Notes under the pieces: model-generated
What the model saw: the letters and a program-made list of their open reading frames with translations, nothing else
Told to the model about the DNA's origin: nothing
Database searches by the model: none
Translations under genes and position numbers: made by a program
Assembly (NCBI GenBank): GCA_902778665.1
Contig: CACYYN010000018.1
Location: forward strand, 1-64,000
Direction of reading: 5' to 3'
Source of the DNA: Oscillospiraceae bacterium
Lineage (GTDB): Bacteria > Bacillota > Clostridia > Oscillospirales > Oscillospiraceae
Length of the DNA: 64,000 nt
Shown: piece after piece, positions 19,709-28,711 of the stretch
How positions within the stretch are numbered: the stretch's first letter is position 1
Layout of the letters: every line of letters starts with the position of its first letter

Positions 19709-20908
19709 TTATGCAGCTTTCTGGGTCAGGGTTGCCCAGTCAAGGCTGTCCCAATCCGGCTCAGGCCGTGCATCCGATGCATCTGCCCAGTAGAAGCCGA
19801 GGTTGGTCATAATATTGGTCCACTCTGCGGAGTGTGCGGCAACATATGCGGCATAGGTCATATCCGTTCCTTCAACCTTGGCAAGGGCAAAGTTCGGAAG
19901 CAGGTAAATCTCGGGGATGTCGTCGCCATATACCAGTTCAACTGCTTCTGCATTGCAGGGAACAGAGTCAAACTCTTCTGCCCATGCAGCCTGTACTTCT
20001 GCTGAACCGAACCAGTCAGCAAAAGCTTTGACGGTCTCTGTCTGCTCTTCGGTACGTCCTGCCTTGTCAAGCAGGCCAATGTACTCGGCAATGTAATACG
20101 TGCCGTCTGCGATGTCAACCAGTGCCCAGTTCTCAGGCTCCAGTGCGCCGATCAGAGGATGCTCAGAGCCTTCTGCTGCAGCGTCAATTTTGCCGTAAAG
20201 TGCGGAGGAGTAGAACTCAGAGATTGCCACATCGCCCTTATTCAGAGGATCGAAGCCATACTTGTAGTCATCACCGCCGGATTTACCGTCAGCGCAGAAC
20301 TTCCAGAGTGCCTTCCAGCCATCAATGGAGATACCGCCGGCAGGAGATGCGGGATCAGTGAATGCATAGAGAATTGCAGAGTTGATGTTTGCATTGGTGG
20401 TGCCGCCAATCTTATTCTGACGATACCAGGTGTAACCGGAGTTGACAACGTCTGCCCAGTGGTCAAAATGGAGTTCCTCGCCGTTGGTGCCAAACTCGTC
20501 ATTGCGGTAGAGCATCAGAACATTCTGAATAACGATGCCGTATGCTTTTCCGTCATACTTGTATTCTCCAACCTGATCTGCCCAGGAAGGCGTCCAGTCA
20601 GCAATGGTGAGATTCTCATAAGCTCCGTCAATCAGCTGGCCCCAACGGGTCTCATTCAGGCCGAAAATCAGGTCGCCGTCTTTATTCTCGTTTGCAGCCT
20701 GGACAGCAGCGGTATCACCGGAAATAACAGAGTTATCATCAATGCTGATGTTGAACCCAGCCGCTTTGGCCTCATTGATCAGCCATGTAGTACGCTCCGT
20801 AGAGTTGGAGTTGGAATAGATGCGGATGGTGTAGTCATCTGCAAATGCGGTTGCGCTCAGTGCAAAAATCATGCAGAGAGCAAGCACAAGTGCCAAAATC
20901 TTTTTCAT
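19709..20908 (-). CDS. ABC substrate-binding protein (second FbpA/AfuA-like system)
   Basis: 399 residues from the ATG at 20908, which has TGGAGG seven bases upstream; the in-frame ATG at 20920 would put that site inside the gene. Type I signal peptide ending AFA/DD with no lipobox Cys. The mature protein (YTIRIYSNSNSTERT..., GDLIFGLNETRWG) is of the extracellular solute-binding class that includes Fe(III) and sugar-phosphate binders. It heads the SBP-ATPase-permease-HAD operon. It is more diverged from FbpA than the neighbouring SBP. Confidence 0.88.
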   Translation of the reverse strand: MKKILALVLALCMIFALSATAFADDYTIRIYSNSNSTERTTWLINEAKAAGFNISIDDNSVISGDTAAVQAANENKDGDLIFGLNETRWGQLIDGAYENLTIADWTPSWADQVGEYKYDGKAYGIVIQNVLMLYRNDEFGTNGEELHFDHWADVVNSGYTWYRQNKIGGTTNANINSAILYAFTDPASPAGGISIDGWKALWKFCADGKSGGDDYKYGFDPLNKGDVAISEFYSSALYGKIDAAAEGSEHPLIGALEPENWALVDIADGTYYIAEYIGLLDKAGRTEEQTETVKAFADWFGSAEVQAAWAEEFDSVPCNAEAVELVYGDDIPEIYLLPNFALAKVEGTDMTYAAYVAAHSAEWTNIMTNLGFYWADASDARPEPDWDSLDWATLTQKAA

Positions 20909-20959
20909 ATTATCCTCCATTATTATTTTATTCGGGCGAAACGCCCTTATCTGATTGTT

Positions 20960-20988
20960 ATTTTACCGCGCATTTATCTTCTTTTCAA
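20960..20988 (-). promoter_or_regulatory. Promoter of the second ABC operon
   Basis: Minus strand TTGAAA at 20988-20983, 17-base spacer, TAAAAT at 20965-20960. Confidence 0.65.
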
Positions 20989-21045
20989 GATTTTTTCATA
21001 CCACGCAGTTGATATTGGTGAATTGTGACAAAAACTATATGTATT

Positions 21046-21064
21046 TTTTGTGCATTGTGCACAA
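21046..21064. promoter_or_regulatory. Palindromic site upstream of the second ABC promoter
   Basis: TTGTGCA-TTG-TGCACAA (21048-21064) is a perfect 7-bp dyad. TTTTGTGCATT of its left half recurs upstream of the first ABC operon at nearly the same distance from the -35 (58 versus 57 bases). A likely operator for a shared regulator not encoded here. The rest of the 20909-21152 gap shows nothing else I can support. Confidence 0.5.
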
Positions 21065-21152
21065 GCAGCAGAGCTGTACGGACTGCACCTGATTCTCTGC
21101 TTGTTTTTCTTTGAAAACCCAGTAAAAAAGGGCATTCTGACGCAAAAAACAC

Positions 21153-21297
21153 TTGCAATTCTCTCTCTTCTCTGATATTATATTCGAGCATTTCGCACGG
21201 GGTGCTGACTTTCCCCCATGTGGCCGGGCAATGGCCGGGCTTGGTGGAGGGGTTGAAGCCCCCGGAGGAAAAAACAAAAACGAAGGAGAAAAAACAA
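21153..21297 (+). promoter_or_regulatory. rpsB promoter and structured leader
   Basis: TTGCAA at 21153-21158, 17-base spacer, TATTAT at 21176-21181. About 110 bases of GC-rich leader follow, with repeated GGCCGGGC units and a GGGG...CCCC stem near 21250, before AAGGAG and the ATG. S2 leaders are often autoregulatory in bacteria. That this one is so is inference. Confidence 0.55.
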
Positions 21298-22062
21298 ATG
21301 TCAGTAGTATCCATGAAGCAGCTGCTGGAAGCCGGTGTCCACTTCGGTCACCAGACCCGTCGCTGGAACCCCAAGATGGCAGAGTACATCTATTGTGAGC
21401 GTAACGGAATTTACATCATCGACCTCCAGAAGACCGTTAAAAAGCTGGAAGAGGCCTATGATTTCGTCCGTGAGCTGGCAAAGAATGACCAGACTATTCT
21501 TTTCGTCGGCACCAAAAAGCAGGCTGCTGATGCAGTGAAGGAAGAAGCATCCCGTGTTGGCATGTACTATGTCAATGCCCGTTGGCTCGGCGGCATGCTC
21601 ACCAACTTCAAGACCATGCGCACCCGTATCGATCGTCTTGCTCAGCTCAAGAAGATGCAGGAAGACGGCACCTTTGACATGCTTCCCAAGAAGGAAGTTA
21701 TGAAGCATCTCGGCGAGATGGACAAGCTCGAGAAGTATCTCGGCGGCGTCAAAGAGATGAAGAAGCTCCCCGGCGCTCTGTTTGTTGTTGACCCCCGCAA
21801 AGAGCACAACGCAATCGCCGAAGCACGCAAGCTTCATATCCCCATCGTTGCAATCGTTGACACCAACTGCGACCCGGATGAAGTCGACTACGTGATTCCT
21901 GCAAACGATGACGCTATCCGCGCTATCCGCCTGATCGCCGCCACCATGGCTAATGCCGTTCAGGAAGGCCGCCAGGGCGAAGATGCTGATGTTGATTTTG
22001 AAGCCGCTGTTTCCGCTGAAGCCGCTCCCGCTGCTGAAGCTGAGGCAAAGGAAGAGGAATAA
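21298..22062 (+). CDS. rpsB: 30S ribosomal protein S2
   Basis: 254 residues from ATG 21298, with AAGGAG ten bases upstream. The opening [25 protein letters not shown] and the later [15 protein letters not shown] and [19 protein letters not shown] segments are diagnostic of S2. The C-terminal tail is acidic and Ala/Glu-rich. It is followed 18 bases later by tsf, the common bacterial arrangement. Confidence 0.99.
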   Translation: MSVVSMKQLLEAGVHFGHQTRRWNPKMAEYIYCERNGIYIIDLQKTVKKLEEAYDFVRELAKNDQTILFVGTKKQAADAVKEEASRVGMYYVNARWLGGMLTNFKTMRTRIDRLAQLKKMQEDGTFDMLPKKEVMKHLGEMDKLEKYLGGVKEMKKLPGALFVVDPRKEHNAIAEARKLHIPIVAIVDTNCDPDEVDYVIPANDDAIRAIRLIAATMANAVQEGRQGEDADVDFEAAVSAEAAPAAEAEAKEEE

Positions 22063-22080
22063 TAAGAGGAGGAAAAGACC

Positions 22081-23013
22081 ATGGCTTTTACCGCTCAGGA
22101 TGTTAAAACCTTAAGAGAGATGACCAACGTCGGTATGATGGACTGCAAAAAAGCTCTCCAGGCTACCGATGGTGATATGGATAAAGCAGTCGACTGGCTG
22201 CGTGAAAAGGGCCTTGCAAAGGCCGCCAAGAAGGCAAGCCGCGTTGCTGCTGAAGGCATGGCATATGCACATGTCTGCTCCGAGTGCGGTGTCGGCGGTA
22301 TCGTCGAAGTCAACTGCGAGACTGACTTCTGCGCAAAGAGCGATCTTTTCCAGGCATTTGTAAAAGACATCTGCAAGGTTGTCCTCAACGACAATCCCGC
22401 TGATGTAGATGCACTCAAGGCCTGCAAGTACCCCGGCAGTGACCTGACCGTTGAAGAGACTCTCCCCGAGAAGGTTATGTCCATCGGTGAAAATCTCCAG
22501 ATCCGTCGCTTTGCCCGTTTTGCAGAGGGCACCAACATTGCATACGTCCACGCCGGCGGCTCCCGTGCTGTTCTCGTCAATCTCGCTGTTGAAGGCGACA
22601 TTGATGCAACCGAGATCGGCAAAAACGTTGCCATGCAGATTGCCGCTATGAACCCGAAGTACTGGGACAAGAGCCTTGTTCCGCAGGCTGACATCGACCA
22701 CGAGCTCGAAGTTCAGGTTGCTCTGATGGACAACGACCCGAAGATGGCTTCCAAGCCCGCAGCTGTCAAGGAGAAGATCGCAGCCGGCAAGATCAACAAG
22801 TTCTACGAAGACAACTGCCTGCTCCAGATGGAGTTTGTGCGCAGCGATCTCTTCAGCGGCTCTGTTGAAAAGTACATCGACGATGCAGCCAAGAAGCTCG
22901 GCGGCAAGGTAAAATTCGTCAATGCTGTTCACTTCATCAAGGGTGAAGGCATCGAGAAGAAGGAAGAGGACTTTGCAGCTGAAGTCGCTGCCCAGATGAA
23001 CATGGGCAAGTAA
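22081..23013 (+). CDS. tsf: Elongation factor Ts
   Basis: 310 residues. The N-terminal UBA-like domain (VKTLREMTNVGMMDCKKAL) contains the TDGDMDKAVDWLREKG motif, and the core domain contains VNCETDFCAKSD. It acts as the nucleotide exchange factor for EF-Tu. It has GGAGG before its ATG, is co-transcribed with rpsB and is followed by a strong terminator. Confidence 0.99.
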   Translation: MAFTAQDVKTLREMTNVGMMDCKKALQATDGDMDKAVDWLREKGLAKAAKKASRVAAEGMAYAHVCSECGVGGIVEVNCETDFCAKSDLFQAFVKDICKVVLNDNPADVDALKACKYPGSDLTVEETLPEKVMSIGENLQIRRFARFAEGTNIAYVHAGGSRAVLVNLAVEGDIDATEIGKNVAMQIAAMNPKYWDKSLVPQADIDHELEVQVALMDNDPKMASKPAAVKEKIAAGKINKFYEDNCLLQMEFVRSDLFSGSVEKYIDDAAKKLGGKVKFVNAVHFIKGEGIEKKEEDFAAEVAAQMNMGK

Positions 23014-23035
23014 TCCCCGGCAGAAGAACATTTAT

Positions 23036-23067
23036 AACAGACGGTGTGCAAACATCGTCTGTTTTTT
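23036..23067 (+). terminator. Terminator of rpsB-tsf
   Basis: 8 bp stem AACAGACG/CGTCTGTT (23036-23043 with 23056-23063) followed by six T. Confidence 0.9.
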
Positions 23068-23079
23068 ATGCAGTTTTCA

Positions 23080-23107
23080 TTGACAAATCCCTGAAAACAG
23101 GTAAAAT
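23080..23107 (+). promoter_or_regulatory. Promoter of the sugar kinase gene
   Basis: Perfect TTGACA at 23080-23085, 16-base spacer, TAAAAT at 23102-23107, directly after the tsf terminator. Confidence 0.7.
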
Positions 23108-23172
23108 AGATCTACGTTGTGCTTCTTTATCAGTTCCGTTTTCTGATTAAATAATATTATGGAGGAATTATT

Positions 23173-24273
23173 ATGGTAGAACTCAATCTGCGTCCGAGAG
23201 AAGAATGCGCCTTTGACGCCGCATCCATCGGTGAAGTCATGCTGCGTCTGGATCCCGGTGACGGAAGAATCCGCACTGCACGCCAGTTTAAAGCCTGGGA
23301 AGGCGGCGGTGAATACAACGTGGTGCGCGGCCTTCGTCGCTGCTTCGGTCTCAAGACTACCGTGCTCACTGCATTTGCTGACAATGAAGTCGGTAAGCTG
23401 ATGGAAGACTTTATCCTGCAGGGCGGCGTTGACACATCCTTCATCAAGTGGATGCCCACGGACGGTATCGGCAGAGTCTGCCGCAACGGTCTGAACTTCA
23501 CAGAGAGAGGCTTCGGTATCCGCGGCGCAGTCGGTTGCTCTGACCGTGCAAACACCGCTATCTCCAAGGCTACTCCCGCAGACTTTGACTTCGACCATAT
23601 TTTCGGTGAAGTCGGCGTGCGCTGGCTGCACACCGGCGGTATTTATGCTGCACTTTCCGAGCAGTCCTGCGAGACGGTTGTGGAATGCATCAAGACTGCA
23701 AAGAAATACGGCACGGTTATCTCCTATGACCTCAACTACCGTCCCTCCATGTGGAGTGCTATTGGCGGAAAAGAAAAGGCCCAGGAAGTCAACAAGGAAA
23801 TCGCCAAGTATGTTGACGTCATGATCGGCAATGAGGAAGACTTCACCGCATGCCTCGGCTTTGAGGTAGAAGGCAACGACGCAAACCTCAAGACCCTCAA
23901 CATCGAAGGCTACAAGAAGATGATCAACAAGGCCGCTGAGACCTACCCCAACTTCAAGGTTGTTGCCACCACGCTCCGCACCGTGAAGACGGCCACCGTG
24001 AACGACTGGAGCGCACTCTGCTGGGCAGGCGGCGAGATCTACAAGGCCAAGCAGTATGACGGCCTTGAGATTTATGACCGCGTTGGCGGTGGTGACTCCT
24101 TTGCATCCGGTCTTGTCTATGGCCTGATGACCACCGGCGATGCCGAGACGGCTGTGAACTACGGCGCAGCACACGGTGCTCTCGCCATGACCACCCCGGG
24201 TGACACCACCATGGCATCCAAAAAAGAAGTGGAAGCGATTATGGGCGGCGCAGGCGCACGCGTCAACCGTTAA
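23173..24273 (+). CDS. kdgK: PfkB-family sugar kinase, 2-keto-3-deoxygluconate kinase-like
   Basis: 366 residues. The C-terminal ribokinase motif DRVGGGDSFASGLVYG carries the catalytic Asp. The N-terminal GEVMLRLDPGDGRIRTARQF and GGGEYNVVRGLRR stretches match KDG kinases of Clostridia. It is monocistronic, with its own promoter, GGAGG and terminator. KdgK makes 2-keto-3-deoxy-6-phosphogluconate in uronate breakdown. No aldolase or other uronate gene lies nearby, so the exact substrate is an inference from sequence type. Confidence 0.82.
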   Translation: MVELNLRPREECAFDAASIGEVMLRLDPGDGRIRTARQFKAWEGGGEYNVVRGLRRCFGLKTTVLTAFADNEVGKLMEDFILQGGVDTSFIKWMPTDGIGRVCRNGLNFTERGFGIRGAVGCSDRANTAISKATPADFDFDHIFGEVGVRWLHTGGIYAALSEQSCETVVECIKTAKKYGTVISYDLNYRPSMWSAIGGKEKAQEVNKEIAKYVDVMIGNEEDFTACLGFEVEGNDANLKTLNIEGYKKMINKAAETYPNFKVVATTLRTVKTATVNDWSALCWAGGEIYKAKQYDGLEIYDRVGGGDSFASGLVYGLMTTGDAETAVNYGAAHGALAMTTPGDTTMASKKEVEAIMGGAGARVNR

Positions 24274-24295
24274 AATTCTCTTTTTGCAGCATAAT

Positions 24296-24321
24296 CGGGA
24301 GGGACTATTCCCTCCCGTTTT
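24296..24321 (+). terminator. Terminator of the sugar kinase gene
   Basis: 9 bp perfect stem (24296-24304 with 24309-24317), 4-base loop, T run. Confidence 0.9.
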
Positions 24322-24356
24322 CATTGTGACAAGCAATCATCCTGGTCGATTGATGA

Positions 24357-24388
24357 AAAAAAGGAAGGCCCTGAAGCCTTCCTTTTTT
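24357..24388. terminator. Bidirectional terminator, serves fakA
   Basis: 13 bp stem (24357-24369 with 24376-24388) with A and T runs at its two ends. It stops minus-strand transcription after fakA and any readthrough from the kinase gene. Confidence 0.85.
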
Positions 24389-24409
24389 ATTCCGGTTATT
24401 ATTCCCTGC

Positions 24410-26098
24410 TTATTCTACAGAGATCATATAATAGTATACAGGCTGCCCGCCGCTGTAAACATTGACCTCCGCATCCGGGAAGCATCCCGTCAGCGTTTCT
24501 CCGGCAGCATTTGCTTCCTTCTCGTCCACGTTTTCTCCGTAGTAGATCGTGATAAACTCCGGTTCCAGATCATTCAGCGCCCAGCTCAGTTCCTTAAACA
24601 GGGTCGGAATGTTGGTATAGCTTCCGAGAAGAGCACCGTCCAGCAGGGCGAGATACTCGCCGGCATGGATGGCGTGGCCGTCAAAGTCACTGTCACGTGC
24701 GGCGTAGGTCACCATAGCGGTATGCACATTCTCTATGGCGCCCTTCATTTCTTCGGTAATCGCCTCGGCGTCTTCATTGTCCGGGTTATAATTCAGCATG
24801 GCGGTAATCCCCTGCGGAACCGTTTTCGTCGGGATAACGATCACTTCCTTCTCGGTGAGAGGAACGCACTGCTCTGCTGCCATGATGATATTTTTATTAT
24901 TGGGGAATACGAACACGGTAGACGCCGGCGTATGATTGATTTCCCGCAGGATATCATCTGTGGACGGGTTCATCGTCTGCCCGCCGGTAACAACTCCGTC
25001 AGTTCCGAGCTCACGGAAGAGCTCTTCCATGCCCTTGCCGGCGCACACTGCAACCGCACCGTACTTTTTCTGAGGAGCGGCAATGGCATCTGCGCCGTCT
25101 TCCATGGCTTCCAGCTCCTGCTCAACCGCTTCCAGGTCATCCGTTGTCCGGGCTTTGCGTCCGGCAGCCACGTCATCATGCTGGGTGCGCATATTCTCGA
25201 TCTTTGCCAGTTCCAGCGTTCCGTATTTCTGTGACTCCGTCAGCGCGGCGCCGGGAATATTGGTGTGGACATGAACTTTGAATTCGTCATCCCCTTCGCT
25301 GATCACAAGGGAATCGCCGATGGAGCCGAGGTAATCTCTCAGTGCATCCAGGCTGACATTGGGATCTGTTTTGCGGACAATATAGACCGTGTCATAGGCA
25401 AAGGTGATGTCTTCCGTATCAAACACGCCGAAGACGTTGGAATCTTCTTCCGGAAGGGGAGCACTCTCAGAATCGGAGAAGACCTCGCCCTTGAGGGACG
25501 CCAGCATGGCTTCCAGAATAACAATATATCCTTTTCCGCCTGCGTCCACCACACCGGCCTTTTTCAGCACCGGATTCAGATTCACCGTGTCGGCCAGGGC
25601 CATCCTGCCGGCCTTCAGGGCGCAGATAAACACACCTTCCAGATCCGCCCCCAGGGAAGCCGCATCCACTGCGGCTTTGGATGCCAGACGGGAGACCGTA
25701 AGAATCGTCCCTTCGGCAGGCTTCATAACCGCTTTATAGGCCGCATCCACACCGTCATTCAACGCTCCGGCAAATTCAACGGTACCGGCAGTTTCCAGAC
25801 CTTTGAAACGACGGGAAATGCCGCGAAACAACAGAGAGAGGATAACGCCCGAATTGCCGCGCGCGCCTCGCAGAAGGGAGCTTGCAACACAGTCTGCCGC
25901 TGCTGAAATGGTATCAAAATTGCGCTTGCGAAGCTCCGTGGATGCGTTCTGCATCGTCAGGAACATGTTGGTGCCGGTGTCACCGTCCGGAACGGGGAAA
26001 ACATTCAGCTCATTGATCAGCTGGATATTGGAGTGAAGAGCCGCCTCAGCGCAGAGAATCATCTCTTTAAACGCAGCGGCATCAATAAAATCTCTCAA
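24410..26098 (-). CDS. fakA: Fatty acid kinase catalytic subunit FakA (DAK2/YloV family)
   Basis: 562 residues. The N-terminal DAK2-type kinase domain holds the nucleotide/metal motif NVFPVPDGDTGTNM near 32-45 and GARGNSGVILS near 98. The middle and C-terminal domains (GGQTMNPSTDDIL, FPNNKNI, IPTKTVPQG) are typical of YloV/FakA. Start is TTG 26098 with AGGAG about ten bases upstream; the nearby ATG is out of frame. FakA phosphorylates fatty acids presented by a FakB (DegV) protein for phospholipid synthesis. It sits 14 bases after the Gls24-type gene, the usual Firmicute pairing. Confidence 0.94.
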   Translation of the reverse strand: MRDFIDAAAFKEMILCAEAALHSNIQLINELNVFPVPDGDTGTNMFLTMQNASTELRKRNFDTISAAADCVASSLLRGARGNSGVILSLLFRGISRRFKGLETAGTVEFAGALNDGVDAAYKAVMKPAEGTILTVSRLASKAAVDAASLGADLEGVFICALKAGRMALADTVNLNPVLKKAGVVDAGGKGYIVILEAMLASLKGEVFSDSESAPLPEEDSNVFGVFDTEDITFAYDTVYIVRKTDPNVSLDALRDYLGSIGDSLVISEGDDEFKVHVHTNIPGAALTESQKYGTLELAKIENMRTQHDDVAAGRKARTTDDLEAVEQELEAMEDGADAIAAPQKKYGAVAVCAGKGMEELFRELGTDGVVTGGQTMNPSTDDILREINHTPASTVFVFPNNKNIIMAAEQCVPLTEKEVIVIPTKTVPQGITAMLNYNPDNEDAEAITEEMKGAIENVHTAMVTYAARDSDFDGHAIHAGEYLALLDGALLGSYTNIPTLFKELSWALNDLEPEFITIYYGENVDEKEANAAGETLTGCFPDAEVNVYSGGQPVYYYMISVE

Positions 26099-26112
26099 GA
26101 CATTGAATCTCC

Positions 26113-26463
26113 TTAGGCAATAATTGCATCCACAAAAACGTCAATGCTCTTCAGGGGAATTCCTGTGGATTTTTCGAGCTTATAGCTCACCTCATTGATA
26201 ATGCTGCCGACGACTGTGGCAATCGGCACCCCGTGATCTACACCGATATGCAGCTCAAGGGACACTTCGCCGTTCTCTTCATTGCGGACACGGACACCCT
26301 TGCTCATGGATTCTCTGCGCAGCAGCTGCCATGGGCCGCCCTCTTTTGCGCAGGCAACCATACCCTTGACACCGAAGCAGCTTGTTGCAGCTTCACCCGC
26401 CAGGTTGGTGAAAACTTCATCCGTGATGCAGATTGAGCCGATGTCGTTTTCCATTTTTATCAT
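26113..26463 (-). CDS. Asp23/Gls24 family protein (YloU-like)
   Basis: 116 residues, the full family length, with the conserved ITDEVFTNLAGEAATSCFGVKGM opening and LHIGVDHGVPIATVVGSIINEVSYKLEKSTG core. Function in the family is unsettled (envelope stress and membrane-associated roles have been described). It is the first gene of the pair with fakA. ATG 26463 has AAAGGGG upstream; an ATG three codons later is possible. Confidence 0.92.
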   Translation of the reverse strand: MIKMENDIGSICITDEVFTNLAGEAATSCFGVKGMVACAKEGGPWQLLRRESMSKGVRVRNEENGEVSLELHIGVDHGVPIATVVGSIINEVSYKLEKSTGIPLKSIDVFVDAIIA

Positions 26464-26566
26464 AGAAGGATAGCCCCTTTCTTTTTTTATATAGAAGCAT
26501 CATAGGATTATAAACTATTTCCCGGAAAACCACAAGTGTAAAAATAGCGTTTTACGCGCAATCTGA

Positions 26567-26596
26567 TTGCTTTTCTGCACAAAAACATGTTATAAT
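26567..26596 (+). promoter_or_regulatory. Promoter of the 95-residue protein gene
   Basis: TTGCTT at 26567-26572, 18-base spacer, perfect TATAAT at 26591-26596. Confidence 0.6.
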
Positions 26597-26673
26597 CCGA
26601 GAAAAAGGCAACATCACTCCCAAAAACGGAGCACAAAATTGGGAGCAGTCACATTGGAAAGGAGACAGACGAC

Positions 26674-26961
26674 TTGGAACATCCGTCAAACCCCGCTTTT
26701 CAGGAAGAAGACGTCAGACTCACATACTATTATTACAGTCTGGGAAATCGGGAGGCTGCTGAAAAGGCATACCGGCTGCTGAAGGAGAAAGACTATACCG
26801 GCTTTCTCACCATGGTCCTCTCTGTAGACAATGGCGTTCGTTATGATCTGCCGGAGGAAGCTTTTGTGGATAATGATGGTGCAGAAGAGGGAGAAACCCG
26901 CGACATCACGGATAAATTCTATTTTGACCGGATTGCCTATTTTGAATACGAGCACGGCTGA
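26674..26961 (+). CDS. Small acidic protein of unknown function
   Basis: 95 residues from TTG 26674, with GGAAAGGAG about ten bases upstream. The composition is acidic, with a helical first half (EEDVRLTYYYYSLGNREAAEKAYRLLKEKDY) and no membrane segment or motif I recognise. The gene has its own promoter (26567-26596) and terminator (26998-27034), so it is a real single-gene unit rather than a chance frame. I assign no function. Confidence 0.65.
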   Translation: MEHPSNPAFQEEDVRLTYYYYSLGNREAAEKAYRLLKEKDYTGFLTMVLSVDNGVRYDLPEEAFVDNDGAEEGETRDITDKFYFDRIAYFEYEHG

Positions 26962-26997
26962 ATGCAGTTCCGGCAAAAACACAGTACTGAACATATC

Positions 26998-27034
26998 ACA
27001 AAACGGATGGGGTGAACCATCCGTTTTGTTTTTC
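26998..27034 (+). terminator. Terminator of the 95-residue protein gene
   Basis: 13 bp perfect stem (26998-27010 with 27017-27029), 6-base loop, then five T. Confidence 0.92.
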
Positions 27035-27060
27035 TTCTACGAAAACAGGAATACTGCTTT

Positions 27061-28566
27061 TCAGAGATGATAAAGCGATGTATATTTTGTTTTCAGATAA
27101 TCTGTGTAATAGGAGGGATCAAACCGACCGCAGACCCGGTTCAACAGCTCCATCGGCGGATAGAGGGCACTGTACTGATGAATATGCTCATGAAGCCAGG
27201 ACGTCACAGGGGTAAGATTTCCCTCTGCAACTGCCTGCCAGAGGCCGTCAACCTGCTGCTCCATCCTGGCGAGCATCTGCGCGCCGTAAGCGCTGCCCAG
27301 TGCATAGGAGGGGAAGTAGCCCAGCATGCCGCCGGACCAGTGGGAATCCTGCAGGCAGCCTGTTCTGTCATTCTCCGGGCGGATACCGAGATATTCCTCA
27401 TACAGGTCATTCCAGACCTCCGGGATTTTAGCGACCGGAAGGGTACCGTCAATCATCCGCTTTTCGATTTCATACCGCACCATCACGTGCAGAGAATAGG
27501 TCAGTTCGTCTGCCTCCGTGCGGATCAGGGAGGGCTCCGCCCGGTTGATTTCACGGTAGAAGGCTTCCTCCGTCACATCTGAGAGCTGCTCGGGGAAGAG
27601 CACTCTGCATTCCTGCAGCAGCCGGTCGGAAAAGGGCCTGCTTCGGCCAATGATGTTCTCATAAAACCGGCTCTGGCTTTCATGGATGCTCATGGATGCC
27701 CCGCCGTACAGGCAGGTGTAGTTAAACCGGTCGTCTCCGCCCATTTCATAAATGGCATGCCCGCCTTCATGCAGGACGGAATAAACAGACGACAGAAACG
27801 CGTTTTCATGGTAGTGAGTGGTGATACGCACGTCGTGGTTATTAAAGCCGGAGGTAAAAGGGTGCTCCGTGGTGCCCAGCACACAGCGCCTGGGGTCAAT
27901 TCCTTCCAGTTCCATCAGTCGGAGGGCCAGCTTCTCCTGCCCCTCAATGGGATAATTGCGAAGGGCAAAGGGTTCATGCGGGGTCTGCACATTCTTGATT
28001 TTGTCGATGACCGGCACAATCTCTCTCCGCACGGTGCGGAAGAATTCATCACAGGCGGTCATCGTCAGGCCTTCTTCAAAGCTGTCCAGCAGGACATTAT
28101 AGGGTTCATCATCCGGATTCCACAATTGGGCCATGCGACGGTTGGCAGCAATTATTTTTTCCAGATAGGGTGCAAACATCTCATAGTCATTTCTGTTCTT
28201 TGCTCTGATCCAGACATCTGACGCTTCGCTCACCAGCATGGAATACTGCATATATTCCTCTGCGGGGATTTTTGTGATTTTGGAGGTCTCCCTGCGGAGC
28301 ACCTTTACCTCGCGTCTCTCCTGCTCGTCCAGCTCGTCCAGATGCTCTTCCAGTTCATCCAGCAGCTTCTGCGTCTCGGGAGATGCTGCCAGCTCATATT
28401 CCATGGCGCTGAGGATACCCGTGGTTCTCGCCCTGCCCTCTGTGGAATCTTCCGGTGCCACGGTCACGCCGTCGCAGTATAAAAGCCCGCTTGCATGGGC
28501 GAGAGCCGATCTTTTTGCCTCAATTTCCTTCAGCTTTCGCACAGTCTCATTTTTTTCAAAAGCCAT
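27061..28566 (-). CDS. M32-family metallocarboxypeptidase (carboxypeptidase Taq-like)
   Basis: 501 residues from the ATG at 28566, which has GGGAGGAG upstream; the frame continues upstream without a better start. The zinc motif HEGGHAIYE, the downstream HESQSRFYEN with the third ligand, and HPFTSG are all family marks. M32 enzymes remove C-terminal residues from peptides in the cytoplasm and need a divalent metal. It is monocistronic and convergent with the 95-residue gene. Confidence 0.95.
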   Translation of the reverse strand: MAFEKNETVRKLKEIEAKRSALAHASGLLYCDGVTVAPEDSTEGRARTTGILSAMEYELAASPETQKLLDELEEHLDELDEQERREVKVLRRETSKITKIPAEEYMQYSMLVSEASDVWIRAKNRNDYEMFAPYLEKIIAANRRMAQLWNPDDEPYNVLLDSFEEGLTMTACDEFFRTVRREIVPVIDKIKNVQTPHEPFALRNYPIEGQEKLALRLMELEGIDPRRCVLGTTEHPFTSGFNNHDVRITTHYHENAFLSSVYSVLHEGGHAIYEMGGDDRFNYTCLYGGASMSIHESQSRFYENIIGRSRPFSDRLLQECRVLFPEQLSDVTEEAFYREINRAEPSLIRTEADELTYSLHVMVRYEIEKRMIDGTLPVAKIPEVWNDLYEEYLGIRPENDRTGCLQDSHWSGGMLGYFPSYALGSAYGAQMLARMEQQVDGLWQAVAEGNLTPVTSWLHEHIHQYSALYPPMELLNRVCGRFDPSYYTDYLKTKYTSLYHL

Positions 28567-28643
28567 CGCCTGTTTTCTCCTCCCGGATTCTTTATGTGAT
28601 ACCCGGGATTTTACCAGATTCCGCCTTCGGATGCAAGAGAGGG

Positions 28644-28672
28644 TGGACTTCACCCCGATTTTCGATTATAAT
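28644..28672 (+). promoter_or_regulatory. Promoter of proC
   Basis: TGGACT at 28644-28649, 17-base spacer, perfect TATAAT at 28667-28672. Confidence 0.6.
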
Positions 28673-28711
28673 AAAGACAACTTTTCATCAACCCGGAAGG
28701 AGATACTTAAC

